From assembly GCA_027623815.1 (NCBI GenBank), contig JAQBUV010000003.1, positions 25,071-89,070 on the forward strand: a stretch of 64,000 nt of DNA. Direction: 5' to 3'. Shown here piece by piece: positions 17,910 to 26,356 of this stretch. Numbering within the stretch: position 1 is the stretch's first letter; every line of letters begins with the position of its first letter. The notes below the pieces were generated by a model. It ran no database searches. It saw nothing but the letters and a program-made list of their open reading frames with translations, and was not told where the DNA came from. The position numbers and the translations under genes were made by a program. Origin of the DNA: Casp-Chloro-G3 sp002816715 (GTDB taxonomy: Bacteria; Chloroflexota; Dehalococcoidia; Lucifugimonadales; UBA3495).

Positions 17910-17938
17910 TTGACTGACCTTTAGCCTTATGGTAGATT
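17910..17938 (+). promoter_or_regulatory. Putative sigma-70 promoter of infC-rpmI-rplT
   Basis: TTGACT (17910-17915) and TAGATT (17933-17938) are 17 bases apart. Transcription would begin near 17945, leaving about 40 bases before the infC start. A second TTGACA at 17898-17903 has no matching -10. Confidence 0.55.
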
Positions 17939-17985
17939 GAACCATCTTTCCAGGTGGCTGACGGTCATACGTCGGAGGTAAGAGT

Positions 17986-18552
17986 ATAGCTAGGCAGTAC
18001 AAGGTTAACGAACAGATCCGGTCTCCTCAGATACGGCTTATTGGTGAAGCCGGCGAGCAATTGGGTGTGATGGACACCGACAAGGCCATGCAATTGGCTC
18101 GCCAACAAGAAGTAGATCTGGTGGAGGTAGCTCCTAACGCTGACCCTCCAGTGTGCCGGCTTCTGGACTATGGTAAACTGCGCTATCTTTACGCCAAGAA
18201 AGATCGAGAATCCAAGAAAGGCCAGAAAAGCACTGAACTCCGTGAAATCAGGTTTCGTCCGAATATAGGCATCCATGACCTGGAAGCCAAAATGCGGAAG
18301 GTGCGAGAGTTCATTGATGATGGCTCCAAGGTAAAGCTCACTGTTCGTTTCCGCGGTCGGGAATCAGTCCATCAGCAATTAGGGCTATCGGTGCTGAAAA
18401 AGGTGGCCGATGACATGAAGGATGATGTAAGATTGGAGAAGCCTCCTTCAATGGAGGGTCGATCACTTTATATGATCCTGATTCCCAACGCTCCAACCAA
18501 GATTGAGAAAGCTGAAGACAAGATGGAAGATTTAGCAGATGCCAAAGCTTAA
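17986..18552 (+). CDS. infC: Translation initiation factor IF-3, apparent AUA start
   Basis: IF-3 binds the 30S subunit and checks the start codon. The protein has the N-domain block NEQIRSPQIRLIGEAGEQLGVM, a lysine-rich linker and the C-domain (STELREIRFRPNIGIHDLEAK). The frame contains no ATG, GTG or TTG between the in-frame stop at 17959 and the TTG at 18061. Starting at 18061 would delete the conserved N-terminal NEQIR block. GGAGGT at 17974-17979 lies 6 bases before ATA at 17986, so AUA is the likely start, giving 188 residues. A rare start codon here fits the known IF-3 autoregulation. The 3' end overlaps rpmI by 14 bases. Confidence 0.93.
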   Translation: MARQYKVNEQIRSPQIRLIGEAGEQLGVMDTDKAMQLARQQEVDLVEVAPNADPPVCRLLDYGKLRYLYAKKDRESKKGQKSTELREIRFRPNIGIHDLEAKMRKVREFIDDGSKVKLTVRFRGRESVHQQLGLSVLKKVADDMKDDVRLEKPPSMEGRSLYMILIPNAPTKIEKAEDKMEDLADAKA

Positions 18553-18736
18553 GACTCATAAGGGCGCCAAGGCGCGCCTGCATATAACCGGTACCGGCAA
18601 GTTGATGAGACGCAAGCGCATGAGCAGCCACCTGCGTCGGAAGAAGCCCAACAAGGTGACCAGGAAGTTTGCCGACAAGTTGCTGGTTGACGCCAAGGAT
18701 ATCAAGAGGTTCAAGCGATTGCTTCCCTACGGTTAG
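18539..18736 (+). CDS. rpmI: 50S ribosomal protein L35
   Basis: A 65-residue basic ribosomal protein. MPKLKTHKGAKARLHITGTG and the lysine/arginine-rich middle (RRKRMSSHLRRKK) match L35 across its whole length. It starts inside the 3' end of infC (14-base overlap) and precedes rplT, the universal infC-rpmI-rplT order. Confidence 0.97.
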   Translation: MPKLKTHKGAKARLHITGTGKLMRRKRMSSHLRRKKPNKVTRKFADKLLVDAKDIKRFKRLLPYG

Positions 18737-18765
18737 CCGAGGGATTCTAGTTTCGGAGATTTGGT

Positions 18766-19125
18766 TTGCCCAGAGTAAAACGCGGAGTAACAAAACACCG
18801 TCGGCATAAGAAAGTGATGTTGGCGGCCAGAGGGTTTCAAGGTTCCTCAAGTAGGAATTACAAGTGGGCTAAAGAGGCCCTTTTGCATGCTTGGAGCCAT
18901 GCCTACCGACATCGTCGGGAGCGCAAGCAAGAATTCCGCCGATTGTGGATCGTGCGTGTCGGTGCGGCTAGTCGCAGTGCGGGTCTGACATATAGCCAGT
19001 TCATGCATGGGTTGAAGCTGGCTGGAGTGGAAGTGGACCGAAAGATGTTGGCGGACTTGGCAGTACATGATGCTGCGGGGTTTGAAAAGCTGGTGGGAGT
19101 AGCCTCAGAGCATTTGAATAATTAG
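18766..19125 (+). CDS. rplT: 50S ribosomal protein L20
   Basis: L20 (119 residues) is an early-assembly protein of the large subunit and represses its own operon in some bacteria. PRVKRGVTKHRRHKKVMLAA and YSQFMHGLKLAGVEVDRKML are diagnostic. The start is TTG, with GGAG 7 bases upstream. A strong hairpin terminator follows 30 bases after the stop, closing the infC operon. Confidence 0.97.
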   Translation: MPRVKRGVTKHRRHKKVMLAARGFQGSSSRNYKWAKEALLHAWSHAYRHRRERKQEFRRLWIVRVGAASRSAGLTYSQFMHGLKLAGVEVDRKMLADLAVHDAAGFEKLVGVASEHLNN

Positions 19126-19154
19126 GCTGACTTCAATAATTTGGTAGAATATAA

Positions 19155-19186
19155 AGAGAGTGCGGTGAGCCGCACTCTCTTTTTCT
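19155..19186 (+). terminator. Rho-independent terminator of infC-rpmI-rplT
   Basis: An 11-bp perfect stem (19155-19165 with 19170-19180) closes a TGAG tetraloop and is followed by TTTTCTT. Confidence 0.9.
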
Positions 19187-19216
19187 TGCCTTCTGGTGTA
19201 GAGACTAACCGGAGTT

Positions 19217-19657
19217 CTAATTCTCGTCTCCCGGTTCATGCTTGTGGTCAAAGCCATAGAAGGTGTCGCCATCTAGAATGCGCTCCAAGCCCTCTTCGGT
19301 GATGTTGATTGGCCGCATAGGAGTTGACCACTTTTCAGTGAGCTCGTAGTGTAAGTCTCGCAGCGAGGTGGGTTCATTGCGACGCCCCAACAATATGCGA
19401 AACACGATCTCTTGCAACGGCATGCTGGAGCGGATGTAGTCCGTTTCCTTTACGCCATATTCGGCGATTTCTTCGACTAACTCGGCTGGGTTGTCCAGTT
19501 CATGGTCCGGCTTTACGCGCGATGGAGCCGACGGCCCTCGGCGGGAAGCTAGCATATGAATGGGCGAGCGCCCCAGTTGGGTCAAGCGTTCAAAGCTTAT
19601 AAAGTATTGCGGCGAATTGCCATTCTGCGGCGACAAATCCGAGTACGGCATGGTCAT
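19217..19657 (-). CDS. Hypothetical protein coupled to moeA
   Basis: I do not recognise this 146-residue soluble protein. It starts 4 bases inside the end of moeA, so it is probably translated with it. The middle (PAELVEEIAEYGVKETDYIRSSMPLQEIVFRILL, given here only as a region near residues 55-90) looks helical. The C-terminal third contains LRDLHYELTEKWSTP, which resembles a small winged-helix-like arrangement, but that is a guess. No cysteines, signal peptide or membrane segment. A role beside molybdenum cofactor use is only contextual. Confidence 0.72.
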   Translation of the reverse strand: MTMPYSDLSPQNGNSPQYFISFERLTQLGRSPIHMLASRRGPSAPSRVKPDHELDNPAELVEEIAEYGVKETDYIRSSMPLQEIVFRILLGRRNEPTSLRDLHYELTEKWSTPMRPINITEEGLERILDGDTFYGFDHKHEPGDEN

Positions 19658-20976
19658 ATATCAACCTCTTCATTCCAATCCAACATTATAATTGTAACTT
19701 TTTCGCCAGCAGCTTTACTAGTCTCATCTGCCGGGCAGATTGCCAGTCCGTTAGCGCGGGACATTGACGTCAATATATTTGATCCCTGGGGGCCAGTTGG
19801 GTTGGCATAATAAGCGCCGTCCCGATGCTCTACTTCTACGCGGGCATACACCCGCCGACCGTCGGTGTTGTAAATGGGGCCGGTGAGCACGCCTTCAACA
19901 GCCGGTCTCGCCAAAGCGCCGCGCCCCAACATGGTCGATATGGCCGGCCTGCCGAACATTTCAAATGCAACCATCGCGCTGACCGGGTTACCGGGAAGAC
20001 CAAGCAGAGGGACCGGCTTCTGGCTTGGGTAATTCAGATGACCGAAGGCCAGCGGCTTGGCCGGTCGCATCCGCACCGACCAGAAATTCATACTGCCTCG
20101 CTGGGTAAGAACATCCTTCACGATGTCATAGTCGCCTTTGGAGACCCCAGCGGAGGTAACCAACAAGTCCGACCCGGCGACCTGCTCCAGTTTGCGGTGC
20201 ATGTCTTCCAAGTTGTCGCGGGCAATGCCCAGGATTCGGGGCACACCACCAGCCGCGATCACGGCGGCGGCGATGCTGGAACCGTTGGCGTCGTAAATCT
20301 TGCCGGGACTCAACGGTTGTCCCGCTGCTTCAAGCTCATCGCCGGTGGACAGAATGGCGACTATCGGACGGCGGATCACCGATACGCGACTCAGGCCCAG
20401 GGAAGCTAGCACGCCGATTTCAGATGCCCGTATCAGCGTCCCTGCCTTCAGTACCAGTTGGCCTCGCCGCACATCCTCGCCCGGCGGACGAACGTTGCAG
20501 TACATCGGCAGGTCGGATGCGATGTTGATTTCGTCCAGAGTCCGGCCAGCCTGGCGGCGTTCCACTTCGTCGGTCTCTTCAAAAGGAACCACCGTGTCTG
20601 CCCCGTCGGGTATGGGAGCGCCGGTCATAATCCTGATGGCGGTGCCCGCCTGCACGGCTTGGGACGATACGTGTCCGGCGGCGACGGTGCCAATGACCTT
20701 CAGCATTTTAGGGGCATCGCTGGACGCGCCCTTGATGTCTGACTGTATTACAGCGTAGCCGTCCATGCCCGAATTGGCCAGCGGCGGTAGGTCCAGCGGC
20801 GAATTTACGTCTACTGCCAAGACCTGCCCAAGGCAATCAAGAATGGATTTTTCTTCCGGTTCCAGTGGACTGAAGCTGGCAATGATACGCTCGAAAGCCT
20901 CTTCCACGGTAAGCATATCCTCGGCCACATGACTGTGACCGTGGGAGTGGCTATGACTGTGTTCGTGAGCTTGCAT
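19654..20976 (-). CDS. moeA: Molybdopterin molybdenumtransferase MoeA with His-rich N-terminus
   Basis: MoeA inserts molybdenum into adenylated molybdopterin. The core from MLTVEEAFERI onwards is typical. It shows ANSGMDGYAV, the mid-domain TSAGVSKGDYD and the LLGLPGNPVSAMVAFEMF block, and a C-terminal beta domain. The N-terminus carries HEHSHSHSHGHSH within its first 20 residues, unusual for MoeA and suggestive of metal binding. The frame is open to a TTG at 21006, but the ATG at 20976 has GGGGAG 4 bases before it and is used. The gene is followed by a coupled hypothetical gene. No other cofactor-synthesis genes or molybdoenzymes are in the window. Confidence 0.94.
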   Translation of the reverse strand: MQAHEHSHSHSHGHSHVAEDMLTVEEAFERIIASFSPLEPEEKSILDCLGQVLAVDVNSPLDLPPLANSGMDGYAVIQSDIKGASSDAPKMLKVIGTVAAGHVSSQAVQAGTAIRIMTGAPIPDGADTVVPFEETDEVERRQAGRTLDEINIASDLPMYCNVRPPGEDVRRGQLVLKAGTLIRASEIGVLASLGLSRVSVIRRPIVAILSTGDELEAAGQPLSPGKIYDANGSSIAAAVIAAGGVPRILGIARDNLEDMHRKLEQVAGSDLLVTSAGVSKGDYDIVKDVLTQRGSMNFWSVRMRPAKPLAFGHLNYPSQKPVPLLGLPGNPVSAMVAFEMFGRPAISTMLGRGALARPAVEGVLTGPIYNTDGRRVYARVEVEHRDGAYYANPTGPQGSNILTSMSRANGLAICPADETSKAAGEKVTIIMLDWNEEVDI

Positions 20977-21040
20977 GTTGCTCCCCGGAGCTAAACCTGA
21001 TGCCAATTTACTATAACCCGCAATTCCGTGGCAAGGGGTA

Positions 21041-23446
21041 TCAACTGCCTCTCAAGGTGGCCCCTACTTCCCTTTCCAGAGCGCGAAGCAGGCCTTCCAG
21101 AGTGCGATTGACTTCCTCGTTGGTAAGTGTACGCTCCTGAGACTGAAAATACACATGCCAGGCCAGCGACCTGGTTCCAGCCGGAATATTGTCCCCAGTG
21201 TAGACGTCGAAAAGCTCAACATTCTCGACCAACCGGTGCCGTCCGAGAATTTCCTGTACCTTGCCTGCTGGCAGGTCAGCCGCGACAATCAACGCCAGGT
21301 CACGAGTAGCCGCCGGAAAGCGAGACAAGGGACGGAAGCTATCGCGGGAATGCCGGGTTACTTTCAGTATCTGCTCTAATTGTAGCTCAAACAGCACCAC
21401 CGGCAGAGGCTTGAGATCAAGCCGTGCCCGGACTTCCGGGTGGACTTCGCCGATGATACCCAATTCAGTATCGCCAGCGATGATCCTGGCGCATCGTCCG
21501 GGGTGGCAAGTTGGGTCTTCGGTAGGCTGATAGGACGTGGTGACGCCGAGGCGCTCCAGCGCAGAGGATAAGATGCCTTTGGCGTCGAAAAAATCTAAAT
21601 AGCCGTCTTGTTCCAGCCAGGAAGGTTCGGAGCGCAGGCCCGACACTACTCCGGCGGCAATTTCCTGCTCCACCGGCAGTTCGTCTTTACGCGGCAAGAA
21701 GGCTCGACCCACCTCAAACAGTCGGAAAGGGGCGTCCATGTGTTCCTGATTGTAAAGCAGGGTTTGCAGCAGGCTGGCCCGCAGGGTGGGGCGCAAATAT
21801 TCCTGTCCCACGCTCATCGGGTTGGCCACATGCAGAGGCAGGTTTTCCTGGTCTAGTTGGTTGACCTTTTCCAGGCTTTCCAGACTGACTAAAGGATAAC
21901 TGATGGTCTCTTGCAGTCCTGCCGCCGCCATGGCTTCCCGAACCCGCCATTTCAGTTCGGTCATGGGCGACGGATGATGATTGGGTATGGGCGTCGACAG
22001 CATGGTGGTGGGAACCTCATCGTAACCAATGATGCGCACCACTTCTTCGATCAGGTCTTCCTCAATGTTAATGTCATTGCGCCAATAGGGTATGGTGGCA
22101 TTGAGGCTCCCCGGCTCGGTTGGTTTGGTCTGGATGCCCAGGGATTGCAGCACCTGGGCGGCCTTCTCAATGTCCAACTCCATGCCTAGAACCTGCTTCA
22201 ACCGTTTGAGAGATAGCGGTACTGTTGGGTGTGGCGCGTCCCGGCCCTGGTATATATCGACGATACCTTGAGCGATTTCACCACCAGAAACCTGCTGGAT
22301 TAGCTGGGTGGCCCGGCGTAACCCGATGGGAGCCAGTTCCGGGCGCAGGCCCTTCTCGAACCGCTGGGTCGCGTCGGTGCGCAGCCGGAAGGTCTCGGCG
22401 GTCTGGCGGTTGTTGTAGTTGTCGAAGGTCGCCGACTCCAGCAACACGTTGGTGGTATCCGGGCCAATCTCGCTGTTGGCCCCGCCGATAACACCGCCGA
22501 TGCCCACCGGGTCATGGGAGTCGGCGATTACCAGCACATCGGGGTTCAGTATGCGTCCCGCACCGTCCAGAGTATCCAGAACTTCACCGGGCCTGGCCCG
22601 ACGCACAATAATGGTGTGGTCGCGCAGTTTGTCCAGATCGAATGCGTGCAGCGGCTGGTTGAACTCCAGCATCACGTAGTTGGTCACGTCAACCACGTTG
22701 TTAATGGGACGCAGCCCGGCCTTGGTCAGGCGGTCTTGCAGCCACTGCGGTGAATCACCAATTTTGATGCCCTGGATTACGCTGGCGGTATAGCGCGGGC
22801 ACAGGTCGGGATCAGCAACCGAGACGGTGGCCAGTTCGGCGATGGGGGTGTTCCCCTCCTGATAGCTGATGTCCGGCTCTCGAACGGTCTTGCCGGTGAT
22901 GGCGGCGACTTCGTGGGCCACGCCCAAAATCGAGAAACAGTCCAGACGGTTGGCGGTGACTTCCAGATCGATCACAGTGTCGCCCAGGTAGCTGTCCAGA
23001 GTAACGCCGATGGGCGCGTCATCGGGCAGCACCACGATGCCTTCATGGCCGTCGCCCAGACCCAACTCCAACTCGGAGCAGATCATCCCTTCTGAGACCA
23101 CGCCCCGAATGCGGGCGGGCTTGAGGTTTTCGTGCTTTTCGCTGTGGGTGTTGTACAGGTAGGCCCCAACCTTGGCGAAGCAGATTTTCTGTCCGGCGGC
23201 GACGTTGGGCGCGCCGCAGACCACCTGCATCTGCTCTGATCCGATGTCCACCCGGCACAGGGACAGCCGGTCGGCGTTGGGGTGCTGCTCGACTGACAGA
23301 ACGTGCCCGACGTAACAGCCAGTCCAGCCGCCCAACTCGATCACGTCGCCCGCTTCCACTCCCGCCATGGTCAGACGGTGGGCCAGTTCCTGGGCTGACA
23401 TTTCAACGTCAACGTATTCTTTTAGCCAGCTTAAGGGTACCCGCAT
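21041..23446 (-). CDS. pheT: Phenylalanine--tRNA ligase beta subunit
   Basis: PheT (801 residues) is the tRNA-binding subunit of the alpha2-beta2 enzyme. It has the N-terminal EMAP-like tRNA-binding domain (VGHVLSVEQHPNADRLSLCRVD), the B3/B4 editing domain, the B5 domain, a pseudo-catalytic core (LIEEVVRIIGYDEVPTTM) and the C-terminal FDX-ACB domain (RFPAATRDLALIV). The length is normal. It lies 141 bases downstream of pheS, a gap with no recognisable element. Confidence 0.97.
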   Translation of the reverse strand: MRVPLSWLKEYVDVEMSAQELAHRLTMAGVEAGDVIELGGWTGCYVGHVLSVEQHPNADRLSLCRVDIGSEQMQVVCGAPNVAAGQKICFAKVGAYLYNTHSEKHENLKPARIRGVVSEGMICSELELGLGDGHEGIVVLPDDAPIGVTLDSYLGDTVIDLEVTANRLDCFSILGVAHEVAAITGKTVREPDISYQEGNTPIAELATVSVADPDLCPRYTASVIQGIKIGDSPQWLQDRLTKAGLRPINNVVDVTNYVMLEFNQPLHAFDLDKLRDHTIIVRRARPGEVLDTLDGAGRILNPDVLVIADSHDPVGIGGVIGGANSEIGPDTTNVLLESATFDNYNNRQTAETFRLRTDATQRFEKGLRPELAPIGLRRATQLIQQVSGGEIAQGIVDIYQGRDAPHPTVPLSLKRLKQVLGMELDIEKAAQVLQSLGIQTKPTEPGSLNATIPYWRNDINIEEDLIEEVVRIIGYDEVPTTMLSTPIPNHHPSPMTELKWRVREAMAAAGLQETISYPLVSLESLEKVNQLDQENLPLHVANPMSVGQEYLRPTLRASLLQTLLYNQEHMDAPFRLFEVGRAFLPRKDELPVEQEIAAGVVSGLRSEPSWLEQDGYLDFFDAKGILSSALERLGVTTSYQPTEDPTCHPGRCARIIAGDTELGIIGEVHPEVRARLDLKPLPVVLFELQLEQILKVTRHSRDSFRPLSRFPAATRDLALIVAADLPAGKVQEILGRHRLVENVELFDVYTGDNIPAGTRSLAWHVYFQSQERTLTNEEVNRTLEGLLRALEREVGATLRGS

Positions 23447-23587
23447 AAATTCTCGACTATTTTGCCGCCAGCATCCTTTTACCTTATGAGAAGCGATGCT
23501 CTTTTACGGAGATCAACCACACCGTGTTCGAAGTTTAGATTTGGAAGTTTAGATTTGAGTGAGATCAGGTGGGCGGAGATGATTGTA

Positions 23588-24646
23588 TCAGAATTGGCGC
23601 AAGAATCGGAGGTCATTGGTATAGAAATGCCGGATGTCGTCGATGCCGTACTTGAGCATGGCGACGCGCTCCGGCCCGATGCCAAAGGCGAAGCCGGTGT
23701 ATTTTTCGGTATCGTACCCCACGCTGGCCAGCACTTTGGGGTGCACCATCCCGGCGCCCATAATCTCAATCCAGCCGCTGCCCCGACAAATGCGACAACG
23801 GTTGTCGCCGCCCTGGCAGGCAAAGCAGTCAATGGACATGTCAACGCCCGGCTCAACAAAGGGGAAGTAGTCACAGCGGAAACGCACCTTGCGCTCTTCG
23901 CCGAACAAACGGCGGGCAAATTCGTACAGTGTGCCCTTCAGGTCGGCGAAGGTGATGCCTTCGTCAACCGCCAAGCCTTCAATCTGGTAAAAGTGCCACT
24001 CGTGGGTCGCGTCGGTGGCTTCGTAGCGGTAGCACTTGCCGGGCACCACCACCCGTATCGGCGGCTGAGTGTTCTCCATAACCCGCGCCTGCATCGGCGA
24101 GGTGTGGGTGCGCAGCAACATGGGCTGCTGGCCCGCCTCGTTGCGGTAGTCAATCCACATCGAGTTCCACATATCCCGGGCCGGGTGGCCTTCCGGGATA
24201 TTCAGCATCTCGAAGTTGTAGTGATCCCACTCGACCTCCGGGCCTTCCACGATACTGAAACCCATCGACACAAAGGCGTCGGTGATTTCTTTAACGATCT
24301 GGGTAGTGGGGTGGAGTCGGCCAATCGGCGTGGGCCGCCCCAGCATTGTAACGTCGATACGGTCGCGCGCGAAGGCCTGGACCTGCTGGGCCTGGTCGAT
24401 TTCCTGAGTCTTCTGGGCCAGGCGCTCATCCAGCAGGTTTTTGGACTGGTTGCCCAATGCGCCCAGTTCCCGCCGCTGTTCCAGGTCTAGCTGGGACAAA
24501 CCCCGCAGGACGTTGGTGAGACTGCCCCGGCGTCCCAGGTAGGAGATGCGCCACTGGTCCAGGGATTCCAGGTCGTTGATGCGGTCCAGTTCCTGGGTAG
24601 CCTGCTGGGTTAGCTGCTCAATGGACTGGGCGGAAGGTTGGGTCAA
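23588..24646 (-). CDS. pheS: Phenylalanine--tRNA ligase alpha subunit
   Basis: PheS carries the catalytic site that charges tRNA-Phe. The helical N-terminus is followed by class II motifs: motif 2 near VVPGKCYRYEATDATHEWHF, and motif 3 in FAFGIGPERVAMLKYGIDD. The start is uncertain. A GTG at 24691 is the longest option, but the excellent promoter at 24705-24734 would leave it only about 7 leader bases. A TTG at 24646 has AAGGCGG seven bases upstream and gives the usual family length (about 352 residues). It precedes pheT on the same strand. No T-box leader was seen. Confidence 0.95.
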   Translation of the reverse strand: MTQPSAQSIEQLTQQATQELDRINDLESLDQWRISYLGRRGSLTNVLRGLSQLDLEQRRELGALGNQSKNLLDERLAQKTQEIDQAQQVQAFARDRIDVTMLGRPTPIGRLHPTTQIVKEITDAFVSMGFSIVEGPEVEWDHYNFEMLNIPEGHPARDMWNSMWIDYRNEAGQQPMLLRTHTSPMQARVMENTQPPIRVVVPGKCYRYEATDATHEWHFYQIEGLAVDEGITFADLKGTLYEFARRLFGEERKVRFRCDYFPFVEPGVDMSIDCFACQGGDNRCRICRGSGWIEIMGAGMVHPKVLASVGYDTEKYTGFAFGIGPERVAMLKYGIDDIRHFYTNDLRFLRQF

Positions 24647-24704
24647 GCTGAAGCCGCCTTGGTGTAGATATTTGGGGACAAAAAGTGTCACCTTTCGTCA
24701 CGCC

Positions 24705-24734
24705 ATTATAGGATTCGGCAAATGGGCGGGTCAA
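24705..24734 (-). promoter_or_regulatory. Sigma-70 promoter of pheS-pheT
   Basis: On the minus strand TTGACC (24729-24734) and a perfect TATAAT (24705-24710) are 18 bases apart, one of the best consensus matches in the window. Predicted +1 is near 24698. Confidence 0.65.
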
Positions 24735-24753
24735 GGTGTGGGTAGCGTGAGTG

Positions 24754-24759
24754 TATAAT
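24754..24759 (+). promoter_or_regulatory. Putative -10 element for the MFS transporter gene
   Basis: Perfect TATAAT on the plus strand, about 75 bases before the ATG at 24835 and divergent from the pheS promoter. No good -35 is visible. Confidence 0.4.
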
Positions 24760-24834
24760 TTCAGGGGCGTGGTCACCCGAAACGCGAAAATACGTGATAA
24801 GTGCCTAGATGCCACGGGCATCGGGCTGGATTGA

Positions 24835-26124
24835 ATGGTTTTACTTACCGCATTCAAACGCAAGTTGCACTACGGCTGGGTCATATTTGGGCTGACCTTC
24901 GCCAACCTGACCATTGAGGGCGGGGCCAAGAACAGCCAACCGGTGTTCCTGGTAGCCCTGCGCAACAGCTTTGGCAGCAGCGTTACGCTTACTTCGGCCA
25001 TATTCTCGGTGGCCGGGCTGGTGGGGGCCTTCTCCTCCCCTTTGTTGGGCAAGCTGCTGGACCGCTTCGGGCCGAGGGTTATGTTTCCGCTGGCCGGGGC
25101 GTTCATCCTGGCGGGTTGGCTAGCCAGCAGTTTTGCCACCCACCTCTGGCAGTTGTTCATCTTTTACAGCGTGTTCGCCGCTCTGGGCCAGACCATGGTC
25201 TCTTCCTTTTCCGCCACGGCTACGCTGGCGCCGTGGTTTCCTAACTCCAAGGGCATCGTGCTGGGCATGGCCGACTCGGGCAATCCCACCGGGCAGGCTA
25301 TTGTGACGCCAATGGCGCAGGTTATCGTCTCCACGCTGGGTTTTCGGGCCGCCTACCAGATATTTGGCATCGCCTTCTTCCTGGTGGCCGCGCCGCTGAA
25401 CCTGCTCTTCCAGCGACGCCCGCCGGTGTTTTCAGAGGCATTGCCCGACCCAGGGCTGGCCGCGCCGCTGCCGTCAGAGACACCAGAGACAATCAAAGGC
25501 GATGCCGGGCGACCCGCGGTTTCCGGTACGCTGCCGGTAAAAGTGATGCTGCGACAACCAGCGGTGTGGTTACTGCTGGCGACCCGGGCGGTGGCGTCCA
25601 CCGCCAACCAGATGACCCAGGTGCATATGATCCTCTTTTTCGTGCTGGCCGGGTACGGCGAGTTGCAGGCGGCGGTGGCCATCGGGCTGTCCGGTCTGGT
25701 CGGAATGGCCGGGCGTCCTAGTTTTGGTCTGCTGTCTGATGTGATCGGCCGGGAGTTGGTTTTTACCCTCTGCATGTCAATGAGCGTGGTTTCCATTCTA
25801 GTAGTGCTGTTCTTCAGCGGCGGCGGAAACCTGGCGGTGTTGGTAGTATTCGTCGCTCTGGCCGGGCTTAGCGATGGTCTGAGCGGTCTGCTGATTGGGG
25901 CTAAGGCCGCCGATTTATACCCACCTCGGGCCCTGGGCACGGTTATGGGCGTGGTCGAAGTCGGCCGCGGCATTGGCATTGCCCTGGGACCGATTTTGGC
26001 TGGATTCCTGTTTGACCTGCAGGGCGACTACCTGGTGGCCTTTTCGCTGGCGGCCGGGCTGACCTTTGGGTCAATTTTGACCATGTGGGGAGTCAGGCTG
26101 GCTCAGGGCGAGGCCCGCTACTGA
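24835..26124 (+). CDS. MFS transporter (oxalate/formate antiporter-like)
   Basis: A 429-residue major facilitator superfamily permease in the cytoplasmic membrane. About 12 hydrophobic segments are visible, in two halves separated by a hydrophilic loop around residues 195-235. The LLGKLLDRFGPRVMF loop between helices 2 and 3 is the MFS signature (G-x3-D-R-x-G-x-R). The family of monocarboxylate/oxalate-formate type transporters is the closest impression, but substrate cannot be assigned. It stands alone between pheS and a small-gene cluster. Confidence 0.87.
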   Translation: MVLLTAFKRKLHYGWVIFGLTFANLTIEGGAKNSQPVFLVALRNSFGSSVTLTSAIFSVAGLVGAFSSPLLGKLLDRFGPRVMFPLAGAFILAGWLASSFATHLWQLFIFYSVFAALGQTMVSSFSATATLAPWFPNSKGIVLGMADSGNPTGQAIVTPMAQVIVSTLGFRAAYQIFGIAFFLVAAPLNLLFQRRPPVFSEALPDPGLAAPLPSETPETIKGDAGRPAVSGTLPVKVMLRQPAVWLLLATRAVASTANQMTQVHMILFFVLAGYGELQAAVAIGLSGLVGMAGRPSFGLLSDVIGRELVFTLCMSMSVVSILVVLFFSGGGNLAVLVVFVALAGLSDGLSGLLIGAKAADLYPPRALGTVMGVVEVGRGIGIALGPILAGFLFDLQGDYLVAFSLAAGLTFGSILTMWGVRLAQGEARY

Positions 26125-26235
26125 CCTGACTTGCCTCGGCGTCCCTCCCCTGATGCCTCGGTTCTCCACCTCACAACCTTCGATATACAAAGCTCCATAC
26201 AAAGCTGCCGAAACGGTATTAATGACCTATTCTAG

Positions 26236-26264
26236 TTGATTAAGAACAATTGTTCTGTTACAGT
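26236..26264 (+). promoter_or_regulatory. Promoter with a perfect palindromic operator (LexA/SOS-box-like)
   Basis: TTGATT (26236-26241) and TACAGT (26259-26264) are 17 bases apart, with TGT before the -10. The perfect palindrome AGAACAATTGTTCT (26243-26256) fills the spacer, the classic place for a repressor to block RNA polymerase. Its core GAAC-N4-GTTC has the form of the LexA box known from Gram-positive bacteria. LexA as the binder is inferred. A 10-base direct repeat (ATACAAAGCT at 26185 and 26197) lies just upstream. Confidence 0.55.
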
Positions 26265-26356
26265 TTCCTTACCAATTGTGCGTTAGAAAACGCTTTGACG
26301 GACTAACCTGAAGAGTGAATTTAAGCTTATTCCGTTGAGGGCAAAAGGGGGGAGAA

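Noticed and set aside
22225..22515. Arg/Gly-rich frames opposite and within pheT
   Set aside because: Biased composition typical of alternate-frame shadows in GC-rich genes.
23462..24490. Long plus-strand open frame (342 codons) opposite pheS
   Set aside because: It is the antisense shadow of a fully conserved pheS gene; composition is unlike a real protein.
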